Shown: piece by piece, positions 44,741 to 53,720 of the stretch | Layout of the letters: each line of letters begins with the position of its first letter | How positions within the stretch are numbered: position 1 is the first letter of the stretch | Assembly: GCF_007828045.1 (NCBI RefSeq) | Contig: NZ_VITN01000031.1 | Span: forward strand, 1 to 56,078 | Direction of reading: 5' to 3' | Source of the DNA: Nitrospirillum amazonense | GTDB lineage: Bacteria > Pseudomonadota > Alphaproteobacteria > Azospirillales > Azospirillaceae | DNA length: 56,078 bases | Program-made: the position numbers and the translations under genes | Notes under the pieces: model-generated | What the model saw: only the letters and a program-made list of their open reading frames with translations | Told to the model about the DNA's origin: nothing | Databases searched by the model: none

Positions 44741-45661
44741 ATGCGCCGCCTGCCACCCCTCAACGCCCTGCGCGTCTTCGAGGTCGCCGCCCGCACCGGC
44801 AGTTACGCCGAGGCGGCGGCGGAGCTTGGCGTAACCCACGGCGCGGTGAGCCGGCACATCGCCGCCCTGGAAAGCTGGCTGGGCCAGAGGCTGTTCACCA
44901 AGGAAGGCCGCCGCATGGTGGCGACGCCCATGGCGGGCATATTCGCGGCGGAGGTCGGCCTTTCCCTCGACCGCCTGGCTGTCGCCGCCGAGGCCTGCGG
45001 CCGGCCGGGCGCGCGCCGCATCCTGCGTGTCAGCGCGCCGACCAGCTTCGCGATGCGTTGGCTGATCCCGCGCCTCGGCCGCTACCACGCGGATCATCCG
45101 CATGTCGAGGTTGTGGTCACCACCGTTTCAACGGTGCTTGAGGCGTTGCGCGGGGGTGTGGATGTGGCGATCCGGCGGAGCGCCGCGCGGGAGCACGCGT
45201 GGCCGCAGCACCGCGTCGTTCCGGTGCTGGATGACGTCGACACGCTGATCATGAGCCCGGCGCTGTTCGCGCGGCGCCCCATCCTGCGGCCCGCCGATAT
45301 CGAGGGGCACGTCCTGCTGGCGACCGAGACGCGCGGCGGCGACTGGACCGACTGGCTGGAGGCGGCGGACCTGCACCACCTCGCCGGGCTTCCGCGCCAG
45401 GTGTTCGACCACTTCTTCGTGACGCGCCAGGCGGTGGAAGACGGGCTGGGCATCGGGATCGGCCCGCTGCCCATGCTGGAGATCGATATCGACGGCGGAC
45501 GGCTGATGACGCCGCTGCCGCAGATCCAAGTTCCACGCCGGGGCTATGTCGCCGTCGTCCCGCGCCAAGCCGACGCCATCAACCTGCTGACCGGTTTCGT
45601 CGACTGGCTTGTCGAAGAGGGGGGCCGTCCCCCGCCGGGCCCTGGGCTTGCCCAACCGTAG
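44741..45661 (+). CDS. LysR-family regulator (GcvA-like)
   Basis: A 306-residue protein with the N-terminal HTH LNALRVFEVAARTGSYAEAAAELGVTHGAVSRHIAALESWLGQRLF, followed by the periplasmic-binding-like effector domain (RILRVSAPTSFAMRWLIPRLGRYHADHPHVEV...). The S.A.RWL.PRL motif is typical of GcvA-type regulators. It is divergent from the MFS/SDR pair, the usual arrangement for control of neighbours. Its last 83 bases overlap, on the opposite strand, the end of the MFS gene at 45579. Confidence 0.88.
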   Translation: MRRLPPLNALRVFEVAARTGSYAEAAAELGVTHGAVSRHIAALESWLGQRLFTKEGRRMVATPMAGIFAAEVGLSLDRLAVAAEACGRPGARRILRVSAPTSFAMRWLIPRLGRYHADHPHVEVVVTTVSTVLEALRGGVDVAIRRSAAREHAWPQHRVVPVLDDVDTLIMSPALFARRPILRPADIEGHVLLATETRGGDWTDWLEAADLHHLAGLPRQVFDHFFVTRQAVEDGLGIGIGPLPMLEIDIDGGRLMTPLPQIQVPRRGYVAVVPRQADAINLLTGFVDWLVEEGGRPPPGPGLAQP

Positions 45662-46976
45662 CGCGCGGCCCGCGCGCCCCCGCCCGGCGGCCCCCTGCCC
45701 GGCGGCCGAGGGCAAGGACGCTGAGGAAGGAAACGGCGCACATCGCGCTCAGGTAGACCGATATGGGCACCGTCGACTGGAAGTGCGCGAACAGCGCCGT
45801 GGCGATGATGGGGGCGAAGCCGCCACCGACGACGGAACCGATCTGATAGCCGAGCGACGCGCCGGAATAGCGCACCTCGACGGGAAACAGTTCCGCGAAC
45901 AGGGCGGCCTGCGGCCCGTACATCAGGCTGAGGAACAGCATCTCCACCACGATCGCCAGGGTGATGAGGACGGGCGATGCCGTTTCGATAAGGGGAAACA
46001 GAGCGAAGGCCCAGAGACCGGCCAGCACGGCGCCGATCATGAATATGCCCCGCCGGCCGAATTTGTCGGAAACGCCCCCGCAAATGATAAGGACCGGCAG
46101 CATGAGCGCGCTGGCCAGCATCACGGCGGCCAGCAGCGTCTCCTTCGCGATACCCAGGGTGGCGGTGCCGTAAGCAACGACATAGGTGATCGCCATGTAG
46201 AAGCAGGTGTTGTTGGCGACGAAGGCGCCTCCCGCCAGCAGCACATCCCCAAGGTGGTCGCGCAGGACCCTGGCCAAGGGCGGCCCCTGGACAGCGCCCG
46301 CCACAGCGGCCCCGACGGTCTCGAACTCGCCGGGTTCCACCAGGTGACGCCGGACATAACCACCGATCGGGACCAGGACGACGCTGAGCAGGAACGGCAG
46401 GCGCCACCCCCACGTCAGGAAGGCCTGGGGCGCCAGGCTCTTGCCGACCAGCAGGAAGACGACGTTCGCCAGCACCAGGCCCACAGGCACGCCGATCTGG
46501 ACGAAACTGCCATAGAACCCGCGCCGGCCGCTGGGCGCGCTCTCGATCGCCATAAGCGCGGCGCCGCCCCACTGCCCGCCCACCGCCAGGCCTTGCGCGA
46601 ACCGCAGGGCCACCAGCGCCAAGGGGGCAGCCACGCCGACCTGGGCATAGCCGGGCAACAGGCCGATGCCCGTGGTCGCGAAGCCCATCAGCAGCAGGGC
46701 CCCCGAAAGCGCGCGTTTGCGGCCGAAAACGTCCCCCAGATGGCCGAATACGACACCACCCAGGGGCCGCACGATGAACCCCACGGCGAAGGTGCTGAAT
46801 GCCGCGATCTGCGCCACGAGCGGGGGCAGATCGACGGGAAAGAACTGCGCCGGAAACACCAGGGCCGCCGCCGTGCCGTAGATGAAGAAGTCGTACCACT
46901 CGATGGCCGCGGCGGCTGCGGCGGTGACCGCGACCGTGACGATGGACGCGCGGGGCGCGGGCACCTTGCCGGTCAT
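45579..46976 (-). CDS. MFS transporter, metabolite:H+ symporter family (operon B)
   Basis: A 465-residue permease of the MHS type (ShiA/KgtP group): IEWYDFFIYGTAAALVF in helix 1, FAVGFIVRPLGGVVFGHLGDVFGRKRAL in loop 2-3, RFAQGLAVGGQWGGAALMAIESAPSGRRGFYGS and later SDKFGRRGIFMIG. GAGGGGAC lies directly before the ATG. The last 40 or so residues (RRAGGRRAGARGP...) are a Gly/Arg-rich tail read from DNA antisense to the LysR gene, suggesting that a stop codon was lost. It is the last gene of operon B and would import an organic acid or similar product. Confidence 0.85.
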   Translation of the reverse strand: MTGKVPAPRASIVTVAVTAAAAAAIEWYDFFIYGTAAALVFPAQFFPVDLPPLVAQIAAFSTFAVGFIVRPLGGVVFGHLGDVFGRKRALSGALLLMGFATTGIGLLPGYAQVGVAAPLALVALRFAQGLAVGGQWGGAALMAIESAPSGRRGFYGSFVQIGVPVGLVLANVVFLLVGKSLAPQAFLTWGWRLPFLLSVVLVPIGGYVRRHLVEPGEFETVGAAVAGAVQGPPLARVLRDHLGDVLLAGGAFVANNTCFYMAITYVVAYGTATLGIAKETLLAAVMLASALMLPVLIICGGVSDKFGRRGIFMIGAVLAGLWAFALFPLIETASPVLITLAIVVEMLFLSLMYGPQAALFAELFPVEVRYSGASLGYQIGSVVGGGFAPIIATALFAHFQSTVPISVYLSAMCAVSFLSVLALGRRAGGRRAGARGPRATVGQAQGPAGDGPPLRQASRRNRSAG

Positions 46977-47007
46977 CGTCCCCTCCCCCTCTATTCTCTT
47001 GTCCATT

Positions 47008-48193
47008 CTAGCGGCGCCCGGCGGCATAGGCCGCGCCTTGGCGGCCTATGATGTCGACCAGGTCGCCGACCGCCTCGTGCATGTCGATGCGATGCAGCCC
47101 CCAGTCGGGGAACAGGCGCCCGTCCACGATCACGTCGCCGGGGATATCCCGTGTCCGGGCATCGTCCGCGCCCGCGTTGACGTGGATGGCCAGATAGGTG
47201 TGGGCCCCGTTGCTGACGCACCGGGCGGTCAGCAGGCCGGGGGTGGTGACGAAGGGGGTGTCGATCGTGCGGGGTGTCCTGGTCCAGGAGAAGCCGGCCG
47301 GCGCCCAGGCGCCGAAGTCCGCCGCGAAATAGCTGTGGAGGGGCCCCGCCCCGCCCGCCAGGTCAGCCGGGTTGGTGCCGAGCGCGTGGGAATTGGTGAA
47401 AATCTTTTGGGACAAAGGGTCCAGGGCACGGCCGAACAGGCCGCCCGGCGGTGGCGGCGCCGTATCCCGGAAGGAAACGTAGGCGATAACACAGCCCGTC
47501 TGGTCGGCGGCGTGGCAGGCCGGAATGTGCTGAAAGGTGCCGCCGACGTCGGCCCCATCGGGAACCACGACGTTGGTGCCCAGCAGGATGGCCGACACCA
47601 GGCGCGCCTGCGCCGGCTTGCCGTCGATTTCTTCCTGGACCAGTTGCGTCAACACGACGGAGCCCTGGCTATGCCCGATCAGCACGACGCCACGCCCCTG
47701 GTTATCGTGCGCCATGTAGTGGCGCCACGCCGCCAGAATGTCGGCATACGGCATCGCCCTGTCCGGCGGCCGGCTGGCTGTGCCGTTCATGCGCGCATGC
47801 AGTGAGGTCAGGGTCACCTGCCGGTACATCGGCGCGAAGGTTCGGCACCGGGCGGCATACCGGGCGAATTGCCCGGCCACGACGGTGAATTCCTCCCGCC
47901 CGGGCGTCAGGTCGCTGTTGCCGCCCGGATCCAGCGAAACGGTGGGATAGACGTAGAAGCAGTCGATCGGCGGATCGCTGGCCGGCCTGAAGGCCTCGCG
48001 TCATGTGGCCATCCGCCGTGATGACGGTTGCGGTCTGGTCCTGCGCGCAGGCGTCGGCCCGGCCGGGGCGGCAGAGCCAGTTGGCATCCTGGCTGTAGTC
48101 GGGCGCCGCCAGCCCGGCGGTTTGCGCCCGGCCCGGCACGGCCGCGACCCATAGGGCGGCCACCAGCGCCGCGCCTTTCCAAAACCCGTCCAT
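47008..48193 (-). pseudogene. DUF3089-like secreted alpha/beta hydrolase with frameshift
   Basis: From ATG 48193 (GGAGG 5 nt upstream) a signal peptide (MDGFWKGAALVAALWVAAVPGRAQ) is followed by DYSQDANWLCRPGRADACAQDQTATVITADGHMTR, the N terminus of DUF3089 hydrolases. At about 47998 the frame is lost: one base too many or two too few. From 47997 another frame continues EAFRPASDPPIDCFYVYPTVSLD and holds the nucleophile motif VVLIGHSQGSVVLTQL and a full C-terminal half to 47008. Together they would give about 395 residues. Either a recent pseudogene or a sequencing error. It sits between the beta-glucosidase and MFS genes of operon B; an esterase or lipase activity is expected by family. Confidence 0.75.
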
Positions 48194-48283
48194 GACGCCT
48201 CCCATTTATTGTTTTCCTGTTTTATCGTTCGCTGCCGAAACTTCCGGATCCCGCCCTCGGATCTTGTGGCGGGCTGGGCCGCC

Positions 48284-49585
48284 TCAGCCTCCGCGGATGA
48301 TATCCGCCAGGTGCTGGGAACTGGGCTTGGGTGTTCGCGCGAAGGTGTCGCGGTTGACGGCCACCAGGCCGAAATGCTGGCCGTATCCTTGCGTCCATTC
48401 GAAATTGTCCAGTAACGACCAGTAGATATAGCTGCGCACGTCGATACCCGCGCGCAGGCAGGCTTCGACCTCCGCGACGCTGGCGTCCAGCCAGGCGACC
48501 CGGCGGGCGTCGTCATCCGTGGCGATGCCGCTTTCGGTGACGAATATGGGCTTGGCGGTCTTGCGCGCGGCCAGCCGGATCACCTGTCCCAGAGCCTGCG
48601 GGTAATATTCATATCCCGCCGCCGTCATCTCCGCCCCCGGCGGCGCGACGGTCAGGCCCTTGGCATCGACCCGCAGGCGGGTATACGCCTGCACGCCCAC
48701 GAAATCGCTGGCATTCACCGCATCCCACCAGCCACCGTACAGCGTCGTCTCGACGGTGGGGGCGAGGCTGTCGTCGCCCACCGCCTCCACCGCCTGCGTG
48801 GTCAGCGTGACGCCCACAGGGAAATCGCCGGGTCCCGCCTTGATGGCCTGGTAGGCCTTGGCATGAGCCTCAAGCAGATGGGCGTCGATGCGGTCGGGGT
48901 CGGCGAACAGGATGGAAGAGAACCGTGGGGACTGGGTGGCACGGGCCGCGGCGGCGATCATCGCGGTGCGCGCGGCCCGGTATTCGGGCGTGGCCGCCCC
49001 CCGCAGGACCTTCACCAGCAGGTGGATGTTGGCCTCGTTGAAGGGCGAGGCCATGCCGATCTGGCCGCCCAGCGCGCGCGTGGCCCGTTCACAGAAGCGA
49101 GCGAACAGGTCGGGACTGTCCGGTACCTCCCATCCCCCGCGGGTCGCGAACCACAGCGGCACGGTAAAGTGGTTGTACGTCACGATGGGCAACAGCCCGT
49201 GCGCCCGGCAGGCGGCCAGCACTCGCGTGTAATGGTCCAGCTCGACCTGGGAAAACTGGCCCGGTTCCGGCTCTATCCGGGCCCATTCGATGCCGAAGCG
49301 ATAGCAGTTCAACCCGATGGCCCGGGCGATGGCGAAGTCCTGCTCGTATCGATGATAGCTGTCGCAGGCAGCGCCCGACGGCTCCTTGTAGACCGTCTCC
49401 GGCAGGTGCTCCAGCAGCCAGCTGTCGGAATTGGTGTCGTTGCCTTCGCTCTGGTGGGCGGAGATCGCGGCCCCCCACAGGAAGCCCTTCGGCATGGCCG
49501 GGCGTTGGGCCGCCCGCGCGGGAAGCGCGTTCAAGGCGGTCGCCGCCGCCAGCCCCGCCAATATCGTCCGGCGTGTGGTCGCCAT
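48284..49585 (-). CDS. Exported GH1 beta-glucosidase-like enzyme (operon B)
   Basis: A 433-residue glycoside hydrolase family 1 protein with a Tat-like signal (MATTRRTILAGLAAATALNALPARA). Landmarks: GFLWGAAISAHQSEGND, SYHRYEQDFAIARAIGLNCYRFGIEWARIEPEPGQ, the acid/base in SPFNEAN (instead of the usual TFNEP) and the nucleophile in FVTESGIATDDDARR, and FEWTQGYGQHFGLVAVNRDTFARTPKPSSQ near the end. The usual substrates are beta-linked aryl or oligosaccharides. It is 57 nt behind the acyl-CoA synthetase on the same strand. This suggests that the operon's substrate carries a sugar. Confidence 0.85.
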   Translation of the reverse strand: MATTRRTILAGLAAATALNALPARAAQRPAMPKGFLWGAAISAHQSEGNDTNSDSWLLEHLPETVYKEPSGAACDSYHRYEQDFAIARAIGLNCYRFGIEWARIEPEPGQFSQVELDHYTRVLAACRAHGLLPIVTYNHFTVPLWFATRGGWEVPDSPDLFARFCERATRALGGQIGMASPFNEANIHLLVKVLRGAATPEYRAARTAMIAAAARATQSPRFSSILFADPDRIDAHLLEAHAKAYQAIKAGPGDFPVGVTLTTQAVEAVGDDSLAPTVETTLYGGWWDAVNASDFVGVQAYTRLRVDAKGLTVAPPGAEMTAAGYEYYPQALGQVIRLAARKTAKPIFVTESGIATDDDARRVAWLDASVAEVEACLRAGIDVRSYIYWSLLDNFEWTQGYGQHFGLVAVNRDTFARTPKPSSQHLADIIRGG

Positions 49586-49642
49586 TCCTTCCTCCCTTAA
49601 ATCCTTCGCCCCTGTTCCCTGCGTCCCGCGCCCCCACCCGGC

Positions 49643-51289
49643 TCAGCCGTGGTCGGCACGCAGGCGCGCCTTGTCGATCTTGCCCGTCACCGCCTGCGGC
49701 ATGGCGCCGACGCGCACGATGGCGTCGGGCAACCACCAGGACGGTATGCGCGGCCGCAGCGCAGCCAGCAGCGCCTCGTCGCTGATGTATCCGCCCTGGC
49801 GCTGCTCGATCACCAGGACGGGACGCTCGCCCCACCTGGCATCGGCCCGGCCTACCACCGCCACCTGCGCCACCTCGGGCAAGGCACCCACGATGGCTTC
49901 GATCTCGACGGGGTTGATCCATTCCCCACCCGACTTGATCAGGTCCTTGGCCCGGCCCGTGATACTGACCTGGCCGTCCACATCGATGACGGCCAGGTCG
50001 CCGGTGTCGAACCAGCCGTCGGCATCGACGGCCGGTTCGCCCTGCCCAAAATAGCGTTCCACCACGGCGGCCCCCCGCACCCGCAGCCGGCCCTCACGCC
50101 CCCGCTGCTCGGGCAGCGGCGCGCCATCGGCATCGGTCAGCCGCAAATCGACACCGATGGGCGGGCGGCCGGAACGGGAGGCCAGCCGCACCGGCGCGCC
50201 CGGTGGCGTGGTGGTGCCCAGGGGCGACAGTTCCGTCATGCCCCAGCTGGTCTGCACGACCACGCCCAAGCGCCTTTCCAGCCGGTCCATAAGCGCCTGC
50301 GGCACCGACGCGCCGCCCAGCATGACCCTTTTCAGCGAAGGCGTGTCCTCGCCCGTCCGGTCCAGATGGTCCAGCAGCCCCAGCCAAACCGTCGCGATGC
50401 CGGCCGCGACGGTGACGCCCTCCGCGTTGATCATGGCCGCCAGGCTGGGGCCGTCCTGGTGACGGCCGGGAAGGACCAGCTTGGCCCCCACAGCCGGCCC
50501 GGAGAACGGGAAACCCCAGCCGTTGGCATGGAACATGGGCACCGCGACCAGAACGCTGTCGCGCGCGGTGAGGCCGCTGGCGTCCGCCTGCAGCTGGTGG
50601 ACGGTGTGCAGGTAATTGGACCGGTGCGTGTAGGTAACGCCCTTGGGCACACCCGTGGTGCCAGAGGTGAAGCACAGGCCCGCCGGCGTGTTCTCGTCGA
50701 AACCGCCCCAGGCGGTATCCCGGCCCAGGCCCGCCAGCAGTTCCTCGTACCTCCAGACGCGGGCAGGACCGTCATCCGGCACGCCGGGAAGCGGGCCCCG
50801 CGCCGCCGCACCCGGCTCGTCCAGCACGATGACATGCTCCAGCGTCGGGCAGGTCGCCGCCAGCGTGCCGGCCAGCGCCGTCAGATCCGGGCTGACGGCC
50901 AGCACGCGGTTGGCCGCCTGCCGGATCATGCCGGCCAAGTGCGTGGGAGCCAGGCGGGGATTGAGGGTGTGGCACACGATGCCGACCCCGACGGCGCCAT
51001 ACCAGCATTCCAGATGCGCCTGGCTGTTCCAAGCCAGGATGCCCAGATTGTCCCCCAGGCCCAGGCCCAGCGCCTGGAACGCACCCGACAGCCGCCGGCT
51101 GCGGTCCCGCAGCGCCGCATAGCCGATGCGAGCGCCGGGGCCCCCCGCCGTCACCACCTCGGCGGCGCCGTGCCACTTGGCCGCGTGGTCGATGAAGCGA
51201 TCCAGGGTCAAGGCATACGGCTGCATCGCGCCGGCCGGCGAAGGCCCAAGGGGCGAAGAGCTGGGCATCGGGGTGGGCGGCTCAGGCAT
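49643..51289 (-). CDS. AMP-dependent acyl-CoA synthetase (operon B)
   Basis: A 548-residue ligase and paralogue of the one at 33605-35164. It has CFTSGTTGVPKGVTYTHRSNYLHT, QTSWGMTELSPLG, GDLAVIDVDGQVSITGRAKDLIKSGGEWINP and TGKIDKARLR. The ATG at 51289 is one base from the TetR stop; ATG 51226 (MQPYALTLDRF) aligns with the start of the paralogue and is a good alternative. The role is the same: activation of the free acid released from the ester, here next to a beta-glucosidase. Confidence 0.88.
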   Translation of the reverse strand: MPEPPTPMPSSSPLGPSPAGAMQPYALTLDRFIDHAAKWHGAAEVVTAGGPGARIGYAALRDRSRRLSGAFQALGLGLGDNLGILAWNSQAHLECWYGAVGVGIVCHTLNPRLAPTHLAGMIRQAANRVLAVSPDLTALAGTLAATCPTLEHVIVLDEPGAAARGPLPGVPDDGPARVWRYEELLAGLGRDTAWGGFDENTPAGLCFTSGTTGVPKGVTYTHRSNYLHTVHQLQADASGLTARDSVLVAVPMFHANGWGFPFSGPAVGAKLVLPGRHQDGPSLAAMINAEGVTVAAGIATVWLGLLDHLDRTGEDTPSLKRVMLGGASVPQALMDRLERRLGVVVQTSWGMTELSPLGTTTPPGAPVRLASRSGRPPIGVDLRLTDADGAPLPEQRGREGRLRVRGAAVVERYFGQGEPAVDADGWFDTGDLAVIDVDGQVSITGRAKDLIKSGGEWINPVEIEAIVGALPEVAQVAVVGRADARWGERPVLVIEQRQGGYISDEALLAALRPRIPSWWLPDAIVRVGAMPQAVTGKIDKARLRADHG

Positions 51290-51290
51290 G

Positions 51291-51980
51291 CTAGGGTGTC
51301 TTGTCCTGTTGGCAGATGGCCAGGAAGCCGGCGGCCATGAACTTGGCCATGTGCTTCTTGATGGAGACGAAATCGTTGGAAGAACAAAGGCCGTGGGACA
51401 GTTCGTCCAGACGGCCGGTGCGGGCCATGTTGTGCGTCATGGCGCCCGAGACGAAGTGATAACCCCAGAAGATCGTCTCCTCGTCACAGTCCGGCATGGC
51501 CTTCTTCAGCAGGTCGATCAGCGCCAGGACGACGGGATTGAAGTATTTGGTCATCTTCTCGGCGCCCCAGCCGGCGGCGCTGTTGGCCTGCGCGGCGATC
51601 TTGCCGAAGGTGGCCCATTGTTCCACATCGTCGATCTGCACGTTCAGGTCGGCGTCGATCCAGGCGCTCAGCGCCCCCTCGACCGTGACGTCGTCGCCCA
51701 CCTCCTCGGCATAGCGCCGCATGGACTCCAGGCGATTGCGGGCGGAAATGGGCGCCTTGCGGGCCCACACCGCCTCGCAGATGCTGTCCTTGCCGTTGAA
51801 GTGGTAATGGATCAGCGTGGAACTGACACCGACGCGGGCGGCCACGTCCTTCAGCGTGAAGCCATGGTAGCCGAATTCAGCGAACAGCTGCTCCGCCGCG
51901 TCCAGGATGCGTTCGATCGACGCCTCGCGGGCGCGGGCTTTATGGTTACGGGCGCGCGTGGGTTGATCAGTATTGCTCAT
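51291..51980 (-). CDS. TetR-family regulator of operon B
   Basis: A 229-residue paralogue of the regulator at 32862. HTH: ASIERILDAAEQLFAEFGYHGFTLKDVAARVGVSSTLIHYHFNGKDSICEAV; ligand domain with IFWGYHFVSGAMTHNMARTGRLDELSHGLC, nearly the same block as in operon A. ATG 51980 gives the same length as the paralogue; a TTG at 52010 would add ten residues. It is placed between esterase and ligase, the reverse of operon A. It probably senses the CoA ester or the free acid. Confidence 0.86.
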   Translation of the reverse strand: MSNTDQPTRARNHKARAREASIERILDAAEQLFAEFGYHGFTLKDVAARVGVSSTLIHYHFNGKDSICEAVWARKAPISARNRLESMRRYAEEVGDDVTVEGALSAWIDADLNVQIDDVEQWATFGKIAAQANSAAGWGAEKMTKYFNPVVLALIDLLKKAMPDCDEETIFWGYHFVSGAMTHNMARTGRLDELSHGLCSSNDFVSIKKHMAKFMAAGFLAICQQDKTP

Positions 51981-52005
51981 TCGATTCCATACTCCCGACC
52001 TGGAT

Positions 52006-52035
52006 GCCAAGGCAGCCTTCCCGTGCCGCCTTGGC
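52006..52035. repeat. Inverted repeat between esterase and TetR genes
   Basis: GCCAAGGC (52006-52013) and GCCTTGGC (52028-52035) form a perfect 8-bp stem with a 14-nt loop in the 69-nt gap between the esterase stop and the TetR start. It may be an mRNA stabiliser, an attenuator or an operator; no T tract follows. Confidence 0.45.
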
Positions 52036-52049
52036 CTGTCCAGGTACGG

Positions 52050-53720
52050 TTAAAAGGCCGAGAAGCCGATGTCGAGCCGCCAGCCGCGCCCCTGCTGGCG
52101 GCGGGTGGCGACCAGCGCATCGGCGTAGGTGAAGGCGGCCGGCTGCAGGCCGCGCCGGGCGGCCGGACGGTCATCGATGTCGAGGTATCCGGCCTGGGCT
52201 GCCGTATACCGGGGCCATGCCGCCTCTCCCGGGGCGGTGGGGGCGCCATCCCGGACGAAGCTGGCCCAGTAGTTCATCATGGCATCCGAAAGCCTGGCCT
52301 CCGTTTCGGTCAGCGGCGGCCGGGGCCAGTTGGGCCCCAGCGCCCCGGACGGGCCGACCTGGCCGAAGATGTAGGGCAACTCGCTGGCATGGAAGGCCGC
52401 CAGGTCGCGCGCCCGCTCCGCCGGGGTGCTGTGCCGGAAATAATAGAGATAGGCCGGCTGTCCCGCCGCCGCCTGCTGACGCGCCAAGTACTGGGCGGCC
52501 CACCCATACAGCCCGTCGCGGATGGAAGCCATCACATCGGCCCGTGGGTCGGCGCCGGGATAGACCGCCAGGTAGGCGGGCGCCTGGGGACCGAAGCGGC
52601 GGCGCACATCGGCATCATACGCCGCCGGGGTGTCGGGCGCCTTGGGCATCAGGAAGGGCAGCGAGCGGATCTCCCCCTCGTTGAAGCCGGCCAGCACGGG
52701 CACCTTGGCCTGCTCCCCCCGGGCGAAGGTGTCGGCGAACTGCCGCGTCAGCGTAACGCCGTCAATCACCGGCTCCGGCTGCCAGCCTTGGGCCAGGCCG
52801 GCCTTGAACAGGGCGACAAGGTCGGCCTTGCGCAGCGCGGCAGCGTCGGTGGCCCCCACCGCGGTGGCCAACGCCGCACCCGCCGCCTCCGCCGATGGAA
52901 GGCCCAAGGTTTCCTCATGCAGAGCCCGGTAGGACGGCATGTACCCGCTTTGCGAAATCGCGCCGGCGAACAGGCCGCGGGCCGGCGGGCTGGCCAGCAG
53001 CGCAATGACGCTGAGGCCGCCGGCCGACTCCCCGGCGATGGTGACGCGGCCGGGATCGCCGCCGAACGCCGCGATGTTGTCGCGTACCCAGCGCAGCGCC
53101 GCGATCTGGTCCAGCAGCCCGTAGTTGCCTGACAGGTGCTGCGGCGATTCCGCGCTGAGCGCCGGATGCGCCAGGAAGCCCAGCAAGCCCAGGCGATAAT
53201 TGATAGAAACGACGATGATGCCGCGCCGCGCGAGGCTGGCACCGTCATACAGCGGTTCGGAACTGCTGCCCCCCACCAGCGCGCCGCCGTGGATCCAGAC
53301 CATGACCGGCAGGTGTTCCGCCCCGGCGGGCGCCCAGACGTTCAGGGTCAGGCAATCCTCGCCGACCGGGGCCATGCCGCCCGAATAGATGCCGGTGGGC
53401 GATGGCGGCGGCTGCAGGCAGGCATGCCCGAAATCGCGAGCGTCGCGCACCCCCGTCCAAGCCCGGGCCGGGACCGGCGGGCGCCAACGCAGGTCGCCCA
53501 CCGGCGGCTCGGCGTAGGGAATGCCTTTGAAGGCCGCCACCTTGGTTCCCGGTACCATGGCGCCCTGCAGGTCGCCGCCGCTGACATGCGCCCGGGGCGG
53601 AGCGTCCACCGGCCCGACCGGCGCCGTTTTTGCGCAGGACATAAGGGCCAATCCCAGGCAGGCCGCCGCCAGCCAGCGGTGCCCCCGTCCCCTTCGCGTT
53701 TTTCGCATCGTCGTCCTCAT
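52050..53720 (-). CDS. Type-B carboxylesterase lipoprotein (operon B)
   Basis: A 556-residue paralogue of the esterase at 35164. The signal peptide ends LALMSCAK, a lipobox, so this copy is probably a lipoprotein, unlike the soluble one in operon A. Motifs: IPYAEPPVGDLRWRPP, EDCLTLNVWAP, HGGALVGGSSSE, TIAGESAGGLSV (nucleophile Ser), GFNEGEIRSL and the catalytic His in AFHASELPYIFG. The ATG overlaps the receptor stop (ATGA), and the esterase follows the receptor directly without an MFS gene between. It would cleave the imported ester in the periplasm. Confidence 0.88.
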   Translation of the reverse strand: MRTTMRKTRRGRGHRWLAAACLGLALMSCAKTAPVGPVDAPPRAHVSGGDLQGAMVPGTKVAAFKGIPYAEPPVGDLRWRPPVPARAWTGVRDARDFGHACLQPPPSPTGIYSGGMAPVGEDCLTLNVWAPAGAEHLPVMVWIHGGALVGGSSSEPLYDGASLARRGIIVVSINYRLGLLGFLAHPALSAESPQHLSGNYGLLDQIAALRWVRDNIAAFGGDPGRVTIAGESAGGLSVIALLASPPARGLFAGAISQSGYMPSYRALHEETLGLPSAEAAGAALATAVGATDAAALRKADLVALFKAGLAQGWQPEPVIDGVTLTRQFADTFARGEQAKVPVLAGFNEGEIRSLPFLMPKAPDTPAAYDADVRRRFGPQAPAYLAVYPGADPRADVMASIRDGLYGWAAQYLARQQAAAGQPAYLYYFRHSTPAERARDLAAFHASELPYIFGQVGPSGALGPNWPRPPLTETEARLSDAMMNYWASFVRDGAPTAPGEAAWPRYTAAQAGYLDIDDRPAARRGLQPAAFTYADALVATRRQQGRGWRLDIGFSAF

